Positions 54,607 through 64,000 of a stretch of DNA of 64,000 nucleotides are shown here, in pieces (position 1 is the first letter of the stretch; every line of letters begins with the position of its first letter). The stretch comes from Platycnemis pennipes (lineage: Eukaryota; Arthropoda; Insecta; Odonata; Platycnemididae): the NCBI GenBank assembly GCA_933228895.1, contig OW121847.1, positions 1,126,001-1,190,000 on the forward strand. Direction: 5' to 3'. The notes under the pieces were generated by a model. That model saw only the letters and a program-made list of their open reading frames with translations, was not told the origin of the DNA and made no database searches. The position numbers and the translations under genes are program-made.

Positions 54607-57600
54607 TAGGCCTGGGCGATATTGATAATTCAATATCGGGATACGATAATGTTAGCATATCGATATATCGATAAATTATCGCCCCGATATTTTATCGGGG
54701 CACGATAATATATCGGGGCACGATAATATATCTGGGCACGATAAATATCATGATATCGCGCCCCGATAAAATATCACGATATATTATCACGATAAATATC
54801 ACGGTAAAAGATCGTGATATCGGAAAAAGACAGCCGTTGAGTTGGCCTTCGCTTAAGCTGGAGCCAGTACGTTTGAAAACTTACTATTCTGCTTTCTACT
54901 AATTCAAATTCTCAACATTTCTCTTTCACTCTCTCTTTCAATTCCAGTGGTCTGGTAGTTTATAGGTGACATCATGTTCAAATTTTGAAAGGAACTGAAA
55001 TAACTGTTTGTAAATTAGTGTATGAATTGTCCGCTGATCTAAATATATCGAAACAAACTCAGCAAACAAACTATTCGGCTTGCTAGAATGATGTGATCTT
55101 ACTTTAGATAGATGATTACCAAAATTAACTTTCAGTAACATGCATTGTTTTGATTGCTTTACACGTAGTACAGTTGAGCACCCTTAATCCGGGAACCCCT
55201 AATCCGGGAGCACCTATAATCCGGCAATTTTGCCATGACCAACTATCTGGTACTCAGTGGAAAATGCCGAAACATTTTTAACCGGAACATTGCTTCATAA
55301 CCTGCCGAAATATTATTCTTATATTAATACCGAGATACCATTCTTAACGTTAATTTTCCCATTTCGAGAATCAGAATAATTTAAACAAATTAATTTCTGG
55401 TACTTCGCCTACGCTGGAATTATTCTGGAACTTGAAGTAAACATATAAATTTGACGACGCGCATTGCTGAGACGGAATACGACTAATTTACAGATCGGCC
55501 ACTTTCAATGGCGCGTGCATTTTTGATTGACCACTAGACGTAATATGATAAAATTATTGGTTATGTTCTTATATTTCACGCAAAACATGTCTCATCCATA
55601 CAGTGTGGCAACAGCACAACGTTAACCATCGCAGAAAAAGTGCAAGTTGTGAAAAAGCTTGAAGCCGTTGCATCAGTATAGCGTTTGACTGAAACATTAC
55701 GTGGGATCTTCAACAATATAGCCCATTAAGAAGCTGAATGAGAAAAATCATCAAAATTTTACTGTTAAAGTGACACGAAGAAGTAGATAACAGAGAGAAA
55801 AACTATGAAAGAAGATTTAAGTGCTGATTTAGATAGCCTGGTTTCGATTGCGTCGAAGTGAAGGCCTTAGTTAATATTTCTGGCCAAATGCTAATGCTAA
55901 TAGACATGATAAATACAAAAGACGTGTTTTGGGAAATTTCACGTGCAGGCAATAGCATTTCACCGTCCGTTCTAAAAACACGCGTGGTTTAAATTGTGGA
56001 CTGCTTTAAGGTTTGATATAGACGAAATAATTGGGGATTTAAAAAATTTCATGTTTCTGAGGATAAAAATATGATGATGGAGTTTGCAAACATCATCCAT
56101 AACCCTGAATTAAAGGAAATGGAATTCGTAAATTTAGACGAAAGGATAGTTAGCGGCCACGATATTCTCACCACACCACATATCATAGATGATGAAATCA
56201 TTGAAATGGTAATTAATAACAATAAATCCGAGTGAGCATGACGATGATCAGCCTGAAATTGTTGAAGGAAGACTACTATTGATGATGGTCTTTAAAGAAT
56301 AATCCAGTCCGGTCGCCCGCGGCGACGTAGTGATGGGCGGCCGTATACACGACACCAACCCGTTGGCATCGCGCTGAATCAGCTGATAACAAATCGAGAG
56401 CGGTAGGAAATTATGTTACGCAAAGCACAGCATAAGAAATATCAATTTTTATACCCTTTTTCAGTAACAATAGGAAACTTCTACATTTTCGGCTATATGC
56501 ACAACGCTTAGATTCCGTTATTTTCACTCACTCCGCAACTTCGATAATTTAAAAAAATAACTTTGTGCATTAAGAAACCATTTCTTTCTGATTATTCTCA
56601 GTAACTCTTTTACAATAATGTTCAGTAAATGGCAAACGAATATATTTTGTTATAAATAATTGACTCCTTTCAATGAAAACATCCCGGACGTCAGAAATAG
56701 ACTAGTTGCCATGCATGACCCATAGTCAGGCAAAATCCCTAATCCGGTATCACTTCGGTCCCGACTGTGCTGGATTAAAGATGCTCAACTGTAATGCCAA
56801 AATATGCTGTTAACAATTTTTCGGTTAAAATTATAATCAGTCCAATTAATTTAACAGAAATTACCCTTCCACCGAGCCTCGGTGAAGTTTCACGGTTGAT
56901 CAACGGTATTTACGGAATACGACGCAAACAGAACTGGCACGTGATGTCTGTCCCGTATGGCCCGAACTAACTCTGTGCGACTTGCTTCGTAGCAGCCTGG
57001 CCGGAACAGGTTGGTGATCAGACTAGCCACATTGCTTGTGCAGGCGAATTTTAAACGACAGAGAGACGCACAGCATCTTGATTTCGATCGTAGCTCATGC
57101 AAAAGTCGGCCGTGCCGCAGACATGCGCCCGCAAACTAAACGCAGGCCAGCCGCACACAGGCACAATATCGATGGTGAGCCAGACTCACATTGGGTGCAG
57201 ATCATCATCACATCTCACATTGATCATTTCGACTGCACACTATCTGCGGTCGGTCGCCCACGGCAATTCAGACCTGCAGGCAGCCATACACAGACGAAAT
57301 GTATATGTTATTTCCTAAAGAGAAAGAACTTTTTTTCGTGAGCTGATGAAACTAATGTATTTACCTAATTTAGTCTCAAACTGCTGACTGCTACTGAAAT
57401 CCTTCCCGAGAAAAAGGATTTGGATGAAAAGACGTAAGGAATGAAATTAATATTTTCATAAATCCTCCGGAAGATGGAAATGAAGCAGAGGATGACTATG
57501 AGGAATTCACTTCGGAATGTAATGACCCTGATCGTCTTAATGACCGACAGCTGAAAGCGGGTGGTGACGTCAGCAATGGCGATGTAGATCAAATGGACAA

Positions 57601-58281
57601 TAATATATTTAGGCATACAATATATTTGGGCATTAGGTACTACGTGAACAGCAATCAGAACAATGCATGTTACTGAAAGTTACTTTTGGTAATCATCTAA
57701 AGTAGGATCACATTATTCTAGCCAGTAAAATAGTTTGCTTCATGAGTTTGTTTCGATATATTTAGATCAGCGGACTATACATACACTAATTAGCAAACAG
57801 TTGCTTTCAGTTCCTTTCAAAATTTGAACATGATGTCACCTATAAACTATCAGACCACTGGAATTGAAAGAGAGAGTGAGAGAGAACTGCTGAGAATTTG
57901 CATTAGCAGATAGCAGAATAGTAAGTTATCAAACGTACTTGCTCCAGCTTAAGCGAAGGCCAACTCAACGGCTGTCTTTTTCCGATATCACGATCTTTTA
58001 TCGTGATATTTATCGTGATAATATGTCGTGATATTTTATCGGGGCGCGATATCGTGATATTTTATCGGGACGCGATATCATGATATTTATCGTGCCCCGA
58101 TATCTTATCGTGCACCGATATCTTATCGTGCCCCGATAAATTATCGTGCCCCGATAAAATATTGGGACACGATAAGACGATATTTATCGAGCAACGATAT
58201 ATCGTCAATTTTAAAAACTCAATATCGGATTCGCGATATATTAATATATCGCGATATTTTACGATATATCGCCCAGGCCTA
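54607..58281. mobile_element. hAT-like element, 3,675 bp, 8-bp target duplication
   Basis: Ends TAGGCCTGGGCGATAT and its reverse complement; GTTCAACC lies directly on both sides (54599-54606 and 58282-58289). The arms are about 550 bp: first an array of CGATAT/CCCCGATA words (54620-54825 and 57980-58260), then unique sequence matched inverted to about 55150 and 57660. The 8-bp duplication and TAGG start fit the hAT superfamily. No hAT transposase is seen; a Tigger element occupies part of the core. Confidence 0.88.
55171..56791 (+). mobile_element. pogo/Tigger-type element remnant, 1,621 bp
   Basis: Left end CAGTTGAGCACCCTTAATCC; right end, reversed, CAGTTGAGCATCTTTAATCC; TA on both sides (55169-55170, 56792-56793). 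The interior keeps fragments of a Tigger transposase: LTIAEKVQVVKKL-like helix-turn-helix (55630), MKEDLSADLDSL (55805) and DDEIIEMVINNNKSE (56190), with many stops. Confidence 0.8.
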
Positions 58282-59330
58282 GTTCAACCCCTTCTCCCGA
58301 TACTAAACTTGGCAGCCGATCAGTACTGGCTTCTGCATCTAAAAGAAGGATATAATAACCAATACATGGTCGAAGATGTCCACAGACTATGCAAGAGATT
58401 GTTAATGGGTAAGAGAAAAGAAAAATAAATTACGATAAATACCTTCACTGCTGGATAGTAGCTTTCCATCCCAATGGACGACCAACGGACCAACGTCCGG
58501 TTCAAGCTCTTGTTTTATAAGTAGTGCAATTTCTTCTCTACACTCTCACCGTTTTCTTTACTGTTGTGAACGGGAAGCAATTATTTGTACCCCTTGTTCC
58601 TCCAATCCCAACTATTTCTCAGTAGCCCGAGCTACTGCTTTTATCAACGTCGATCCCCCAGCGGAAGATGTCTGCGTTCTATCTAACACAGCAGATACCA
58701 TACGTGAATCTCGAGTTTCTTTGTTTTGCTCGCTATAAATTCTGTAATAACACATTATGAAAAATTAATCAATCAAATTACAATCAAATTTTACCTTGAT
58801 TATTTATGCCTGCCGTAAGCAGTATCTTCTTCTTCAGGAGAAGCCTCGGCATGAAGCTGGCGGGTAAGAAGTTCATTCTCCTATTTGCTTTGGACCTTCG
58901 CTCTGTCGCTAGCTGCATCTGAAGGTCTAATCGACGATTCACCTCCAGCACCATTCCATATCAATTCCAGCCGTGTATCTTAAGCGGTCACTCTGCAGAG
59001 AAATGTAAAATTGGCAGTCATCTTCAACTTCAACGAGCTCAAGAGCTCTCTTGTGACCAATGTCAAACAAACGGTCCAGCTTGGCTTGAAATTCCTGTCT
59101 TCTATACTCGTGCTGATCCCTTTTCAGGTTCTTCTCCTTTCCCAGCTTTCTCTATTCCCGATAAACATTTACAAGTTTTTCAGTAGCATCACGAGCATTT
59201 CGAGTAGGAATATTTGCTTTTTCCCAGCAATGAGCTCAGCCCGTGTGCCTGGCGATTCCTTTGGAATCAGCGTGGCCAGGCGTGGAGGAGTCCCTTGAAG
59301 AAACTCTGGAGAACTCCTTGCAGTGTTGGT

Positions 59331-60087
59331 GGTCTCCCATTCCTCGTCAGGTTTTCATCGAAGCAGCCAGCCACACATTCGTTTTCCCCCGTGAGATACG
59401 CGCATCGCTCTTCTCAGCCATTTCGACGTGGAATCACACTAGTAGACAACCACACCTTGTAGAAAAATAACACAGGCCTGCGAAATTGAAGTTTTAGAAA
59501 AATACAAGAGAATTTTTCGCTGAGTTTTATGCTATTTGGTGTGCTTATTTTGAAAATGGACTCCATTTTTTTCCATCACGTCACGACTTTTTTGTTAAAA
59601 TCCCACTTGAAAAGGAATTCTCTTGAACACTTTTGCATGTACTATCTGGAAACAGAGGTTTTTATCCATTTAAATCTATGTAAAATAATCGATTTGTTTA
59701 GTGGAAAATTGATTTTTCTGCAATCGATGATTTTTTATAGGGTTAAATGAATGAAAACCACTGTTGCCAGATCGTACGAGTCGCCTCTGGTCCAGAGAAA
59801 CACAAACAGTTCATTTGAGTTTAAACTTTTTACATCAAATTATGGTGCAGCTTCTAGAAGAAAATCACCAACATACTATTTTAATTTGTTTTTATAAGGC
59901 AACTTATATAAAATAGACTATTGACCAAGAGGAGCGAATATTATGTATCATGTGTACATTAAAGTTTGAAACAAATTTCAAACTGAGCATGAAGCAAAAC
60001 GAAACAAGTTTCTATTGAAGTACGTACTCTTTTTCCGTTGAAACTTCTTCTTGACGTTCTTCTTTTAAGTTCAATCTCGGGCATATC
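59331..60087. other. Non-coding stretch
   Basis: A+T-rich, no gene recognised. It may include the decayed 5' part of the split pseudogene. Confidence 0.4.
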
Positions 60088-61145
60088 TCATGTTAGCATC
60101 CAACAGTAGTCGGCGAGCATTCTCTTGTCTCCTCTTCCTTGATATTTACGCTCCACATCATCTATGTCTTGGTGGAACCTTTCACCCAGTTCTTCACTGA
60201 CTGATCTTAAATTTTCTGGGAAAAAGTCCACATGTGAGTAAAGAAAACGTATTTTGACACTCATGGAGCAACTCAATTCTTGAAATTTGTCCAGCATATT
60301 CATAACAATTGCTCTATAGTTAGGATCCTTGTAATTATCCAGAAATTTACAGATGACATCTTTGAAGGCAACCCAAGCTTCCATTAGGAGTTTTCAGGGT
60401 ACGGAGGAAGGGTGAAGAGAAACCCGGCGTCGGCATTAGCCTACTATTAACGAAAGGCGCCAAGGGGACCACGGCTTAACGTCCCATCCGACGGACGGAG
60501 TACTACATTTGAAATGCCCTCCATTAGACACTCAAGTGGTGACCGATTTTCCACTGAAAAATCCGCCACTGCCGGGAATCAACCCCGGGCCCTCGGGATG
60601 GGAGGCCAGTACTCTATCCACCAACTCGACCAGATCATGTTGAAGTTTAACCTAAGATAGAGGCTGAGGCGAATCGCCTCCAGAGGGCTTATGTTCCGTA
60701 TCGGAACCTTGAAGTTCTGGATTTTCCGAGTCTGAAGGCTCTGAAGAGATGACTGGCAATTCAGTTGCAGGCAAAGGCACATCAGGTCCATGAGGAACCG
60801 GGCATATGGAATGTTATCAGGATAAGAGGTTAGCCCTTGATTTTTGCGGTTATACCCACGGCAGGAACAAAAGTGACAATCATCAGAGCGGTTTTTCGGC
60901 TCCCCCCACATGTCAGAGGAATTCCATATCGGTAAAGTGTCTTCTTTCCTTGGAACCATAAGCGTAGATCATTGCGACACTGCACACAAACTTTATGAGG
61001 AAACCACGATTTGTCCTGGTCTCCGAGTTTAATGCCAAAATACGCAAGATGTCTTACATTGTCTGTAATGCTCCTGATGCTGTTTTAATGACACTGTATT
61101 CGCCACACATGTAACAAAAGTCATCTGGCAAATTTTCACGTCTCA
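60088..61145 (-). pseudogene. Degenerate cysteine-rich family gene with FHQD domain
   Basis: Read leftward: DDFCYMCGEYS (61130), FGIKLGDQDKSWFPHKVC (about 61030, another frame), EPKNRSDDCHFCSC (about 60880), then a SINE insertion, then AFKDVICKFLDNYKDPNYR, FLYSHVDFFPENL and GERFHQDID.VERKYQG with MLADYCW (60088-60384). This is the same family as the ORF at 2781-3149, here with its C-terminal part. Frames are broken by shifts and an in-frame stop. Function unknown. Confidence 0.65.
60385..60640 (-). mobile_element. tRNA-derived SINE, same family as 30848-31166
   Basis: Shares GAGAAACCCGG-GTCGGCATTAGCCTACT, AACGAAAGGCGCCAAGGGGACCA and the tRNA-like head (GATTCCCGGCAGTGGC on the minus strand). 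It lacks the internal duplication. Inserted in the cysteine-rich gene. Confidence 0.85.
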
Positions 61146-62505
61146 AACTCGAAAAAAAAACTATATGGTAAATGTTCATAAAAATTCAAGTTGAATTTTT
61201 CAAGAAAACATGATGTGATAGAAAGTTTTCATTATTATGTTTGAAATCAGCACCAATATATACATAAAGTTCAGCTATCAATCCCCTTGTCTTTGTTTCA
61301 TCGCAGGCCTGTGTAATTCACAAGCACACAGCTGCCGGACTCAAAACTGCGTTCACTAATTCACCACCGCTGTCGCCGCTTGCCTTCCTCTGTCGTACCG
61401 GGAGATCCGCGCAACAATACAGTCGTCATTTTGTTGCCGTCTCGCGTCATTGTAGGACAGCCTCGCATCATTTCAGGACAATGACGGAGTCTCGTTTTAT
61501 GTCAGGGCATGGTGCTGTCCTAGTGGACGGAGTTTACTTAGAGGCCAAATGACAGCCGTGCCGCTGTGGACGCTAACTAATTCTCGGTTTCCACATCCGT
61601 GAAGATAAGCGAAATGTATCATGCGGTACAACGTTCTTCGCCCAACACGTGCAATCCACCAATTTGCATACGATATATGTGTCTTGGTCTTCTCACACCA
61701 TCTCAGGAGGACGCCAACGGACCTGCCCCTTTGTCGGGCAGGCAATCTGACCGACATCGAAGCCGCAAAGTTTTAAGCGCGATTCCGCAGGGTCGAACGT
61801 TGTGCCATGAAACTTAATTTTTTGTGTCTTGTTTCATAAAATTGCAGCCGAAAATGCATCCGCACTTCCAACATTCAAAACAAATGTTTCCTGGGCCACC
61901 CTAATAGTCCATTCTTTTCCGTGCTCCACTCCTTTTCCGCACCCCTGCTCTGCATCTTGGGGCATTTGGTCATAATAAAATGCACAGCATCAAATTATAG
62001 CTTTATTAAATATAGATCCAAAGTGACAATGACCAATTACGAAGAAGACCGCATCACACTGGAAGGTTTCGATGCTATTAACAAGTGGTTTCGAGGTGAA
62101 AGTTCAGGATCAAATTCAGGGCTGATTCTGCATGTCATACCTGCAAGTATAAAAAAATTGAGCATCCAGCTTCACGGACAGATAGCTTTTAGCAGGGAAA
62201 TTATATCTTAAGCATCATAGACAAGAATAGGGAAGTGGAATATTGTTACAAAAATATGGATGTAGGTTCTCGACAACATCAGACATTAATGCAATTGTTA
62301 TAGCCTAATCTAGTTCTGATAACATTACAACCAACTGAAACCCATGATTATGGTTTGGGAGATATTTCGGAAAAATTGATTGAAATTTTTAATAATTTTA
62401 ATGCTATTATCAACAGCCCTCAGTTACTTCTGGTCCTCCGTCCAAAACGTGTTTTGAAAATGCTTTGTCTTAGGGATTTCTGCCACGCGGATATATTCAT
62501 GTTTC
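61146..62505. other. Non-coding stretch
   Basis: Short frames only, none recognised (for example 61497-61757 minus, 61921-62211 plus). Confidence 0.45.
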
Positions 62506-63054
62506 TTAGAGTTCAGGAGTGTTCATCTTCCTCCGCCTTACATGCCTCCCTTGTCTGACCAAGGTGTATCCCATTCGTCGATTGATTTTTTCCGCCAATG
62601 GGGGTGTGGTCTGACCAATCTGAAGAGTATGTTTCCCCTTATTACCAAGTGCTGGAAAACGTATAACTGTTCTCTGTTGAAATGAATTAGTTTCTCGTGA
62701 ATCACTTCTCGGACGAGTCGCAGAAAATACCTGTCTGCCCTCACGATTATTTTCGCCTCGGGGAGATTTCTGTCGTGAGCAGACCAGCGGATGCTCAGCG
62801 ATGGCGTAGTAAATGCTCTCTTCCCATGAAAGCGACATGCTCTGCCCGATCGTCCACAGCTGCGCTGCGCCTCTCTCTCTGGCTGAGAAGTCTTGGCGAC
62901 ACAGCCATATGGCCACTACAATGCGTTTGGGGATATCTTCTTCGCCACGGGTAAGGGATCGTTGCGAAGGCGGCGGCAGTTCTGTTGGTATGTTGACAGT
63001 CTTTAGAAGAGGGAGGTAAGTCATGTTTCCATCTGTCGCGTGGTCTTCTCCCAA
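62506..63054 (-). CDS. Unrecognised 182-codon open frame
   Basis: The longest frame outside the transposons, starting MGEDHATDGNMTYLPLLK and rich in Arg and Ser. No motif or family is recognised and the composition is not clearly protein-like. It may be chance. Listed because of its length. Confidence 0.2.
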   Translation of the reverse strand: MGEDHATDGNMTYLPLLKTVNIPTELPPPSQRSLTRGEEDIPKRIVVAIWLCRQDFSARERGAAQLWTIGQSMSLSWEESIYYAIAEHPLVCSRQKSPRGENNREGRQVFSATRPRSDSRETNSFQQRTVIRFPALGNKGKHTLQIGQTTPPLAEKINRRMGYTLVRQGRHVRRRKMNTPEL

Positions 63055-63165
63055 GGGAAGCCGTAATCTTGGAATATTCTAAAAAGGTGTCGCTTCCCGT
63101 TGTGCAACTGTCGGATGTTGAGCAAGCTCGGTGGAAGGGAGTCCGGGGGCCTTAAGGGGTTATGT

Positions 63166-63243
63166 ACCCCGTTCAGACTACGATGATCCTTACGTTTGTC
63201 CTTACGCGTGTAGGCCTTTTTCCAGGTGTGAACGCAAGTTAGG
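63166..63243. repeat. CCCCGTTC(A)-family repeat, diverged copy
   Basis: Starts ACCCCGTTCAGACTACGATG and ends AGGTGTGAACGCAAGTTAGG, as in the element at 994. Confidence 0.45.
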
Positions 63244-63759
63244 ACGCGGGTAATTCGTAGTTCCGAACGCTGCCAGATTACAATGATCGACGCTGCAGTC
63301 GCAGTGAAAACCGGAAACAGGAAATAAGAAGAGACGGTCGAAAAGACCTTACGCGCACGCCTAATTCAAAATATCGCCGGAATGAATACAGTAAATTGAA
63401 AATTAGTGAATATAATAGGAACCAGAGGTGGGTTTTTGTTGTTTCAATTTACTTTCCAGGGCGCAAGTTGCCACTGCCGACCAAAATGCTATGTGCACTC
63501 GAGTTTTAAGAGTACTCTTCAAACTCGAATTTATGAAATAACCAGAAGACCTACAGAAAATTTAATTATATCGTTTTTTCTCGAATAATTTGGCGGGTAC
63601 GACATACGGCTTTCCAAGCAACAATTAGCCGCTGACCCATCTCATATCGAAACTTCGTATTTTATTCGCAAGACATGGATGACCCATGTAAATATACATT
63701 GATTAAAAAAAGTTGGTGAAATTATGAACTTTACGACAGTGTATTATGTAACATTTGTA

Positions 63760-63960
63760 TATCTAAAGGTCGTTTTACACGGTACAATTTATTGTACAAA
63801 TGAATTTATGAAATTGTATATGTGTGTCGGAATGGAATTAGGACAGGTTCTATTTACGATTCAGACGTTCACACAATTTGCCGCTTTACATGGTACAATT
63901 TTCTCATACCAGCGTTTGCACCGGCAATTGTACAAAAAATGTACCGTGGGCCTTAAGGAT
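63760..63960. repeat. MITE-like repeat with ACGGTACA ends
   Basis: GGTCGTTTTACACGGTACAATT at the left; TTGTACAAAAAATGTACCGTGGGCC at the right; inner copies of TTTACATGGTACAATT. An imperfect inverted repeat. Confidence 0.45.
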
Positions 63961-64000
63961 TACAACGCAATGAGAATAACATTTGAATACCACCCAGACG

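Larger units (their letters stand above)
53240..59330 (-). pseudogene. Multi-copy insect protein family pseudogene, split by a hAT element
   Basis: Read leftward: a helical block with LDRLFDIGHKRALEL (about 59050), LVVHWDGKLL (about 58470), then STDRLPSLVSGEGVE (about 58300) right before the hAT element. After it the same frame resumes with LLGVPEMKEGTG, FDTTNVNSGRVNGD and ELACWHHLLVL (54380-54600). Further down is VVNDTAERGVSLIKDY with LLLVVQKHRR (53260-53400). I recognise these blocks from an uncharacterised multi-copy protein family in arthropods. There are several stops. This may itself be an old transposon gene. Confidence 0.6.

Overview
The window is a piece of a repeat-rich animal genome, most likely an arthropod. 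I base this on the mix of elements: a Maverick/Polinton, mariner, hAT, pogo/Tigger, Harbinger-, Mutator- and LINE-type remnants, tRNA-derived SINEs, and several multi-copy protein families that I know mainly from insects. No intact ordinary host gene is recognisable.

The dominant feature is a complete Polinton/Maverick (virus-like giant DNA transposon) at 5027-24524, 19,498 bp. It has 46-bp identical terminal inverted repeats and is flanked by a perfect 6-bp target duplication, TTCATA. From right to left on the minus strand it carries a zinc-finger ORF, protein-primed family B DNA polymerase, FtsK/HerA-type packaging ATPase, two small conserved proteins, an integrase with chromodomain, a penton-like minor capsid protein, a basic core-like protein, the major capsid protein, an adenain-type protease, and three more proteins, two of which share an exonuclease-like pattern. 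On the plus strand are an unknown gene at the left end, an unknown gene with an Elongin BC-box match (18553-19395), a dUTPase and a small 95-residue protein. Several neighbouring minus-strand genes overlap by 4 to 46 bases, as in a compact viral genome.

The Polinton is decaying. The polymerase, integrase, ATPase, penton, zinc-finger ORF, left-end gene and tandem-repeat gene carry stops or frameshifts. The capsid, core, protease, dUTPase and BC-box genes are open. A 1,594-bp solo LTR with 4-bp duplication ATAT sits inside it, and three 294-bp direct repeats lie near its right end.

Left of the Polinton (1-5020) is a 2-kb fold-back element with ~0.5-kb arms that carries a cysteine-rich ORF. To the right are: a deleted mariner (24955-25930); a near-perfect 206-bp hairpin (27549-27754); SINEs; a 3.6-kb fold-back rich in TATCGTACGATA-like palindromes (31292-34924); a MITE (35211-36301); a two-exon HARBI1-like pseudogene (38173-39390); a Mutator-like pseudogene (43404-45520); a 6-kb composite inverted-repeat element (45615-51689) containing a LINE remnant and a 1.37-kb fold-back with TTA duplication; and a multi-copy-family pseudogene (53240-59330) split by a 3,675-bp hAT-like element with 8-bp duplication, which itself holds a pogo/Tigger. 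Last comes a degenerate gene (60088-61145) of the same cysteine-rich family as the ORF at 2.8-3.1 kb, interrupted by a SINE.
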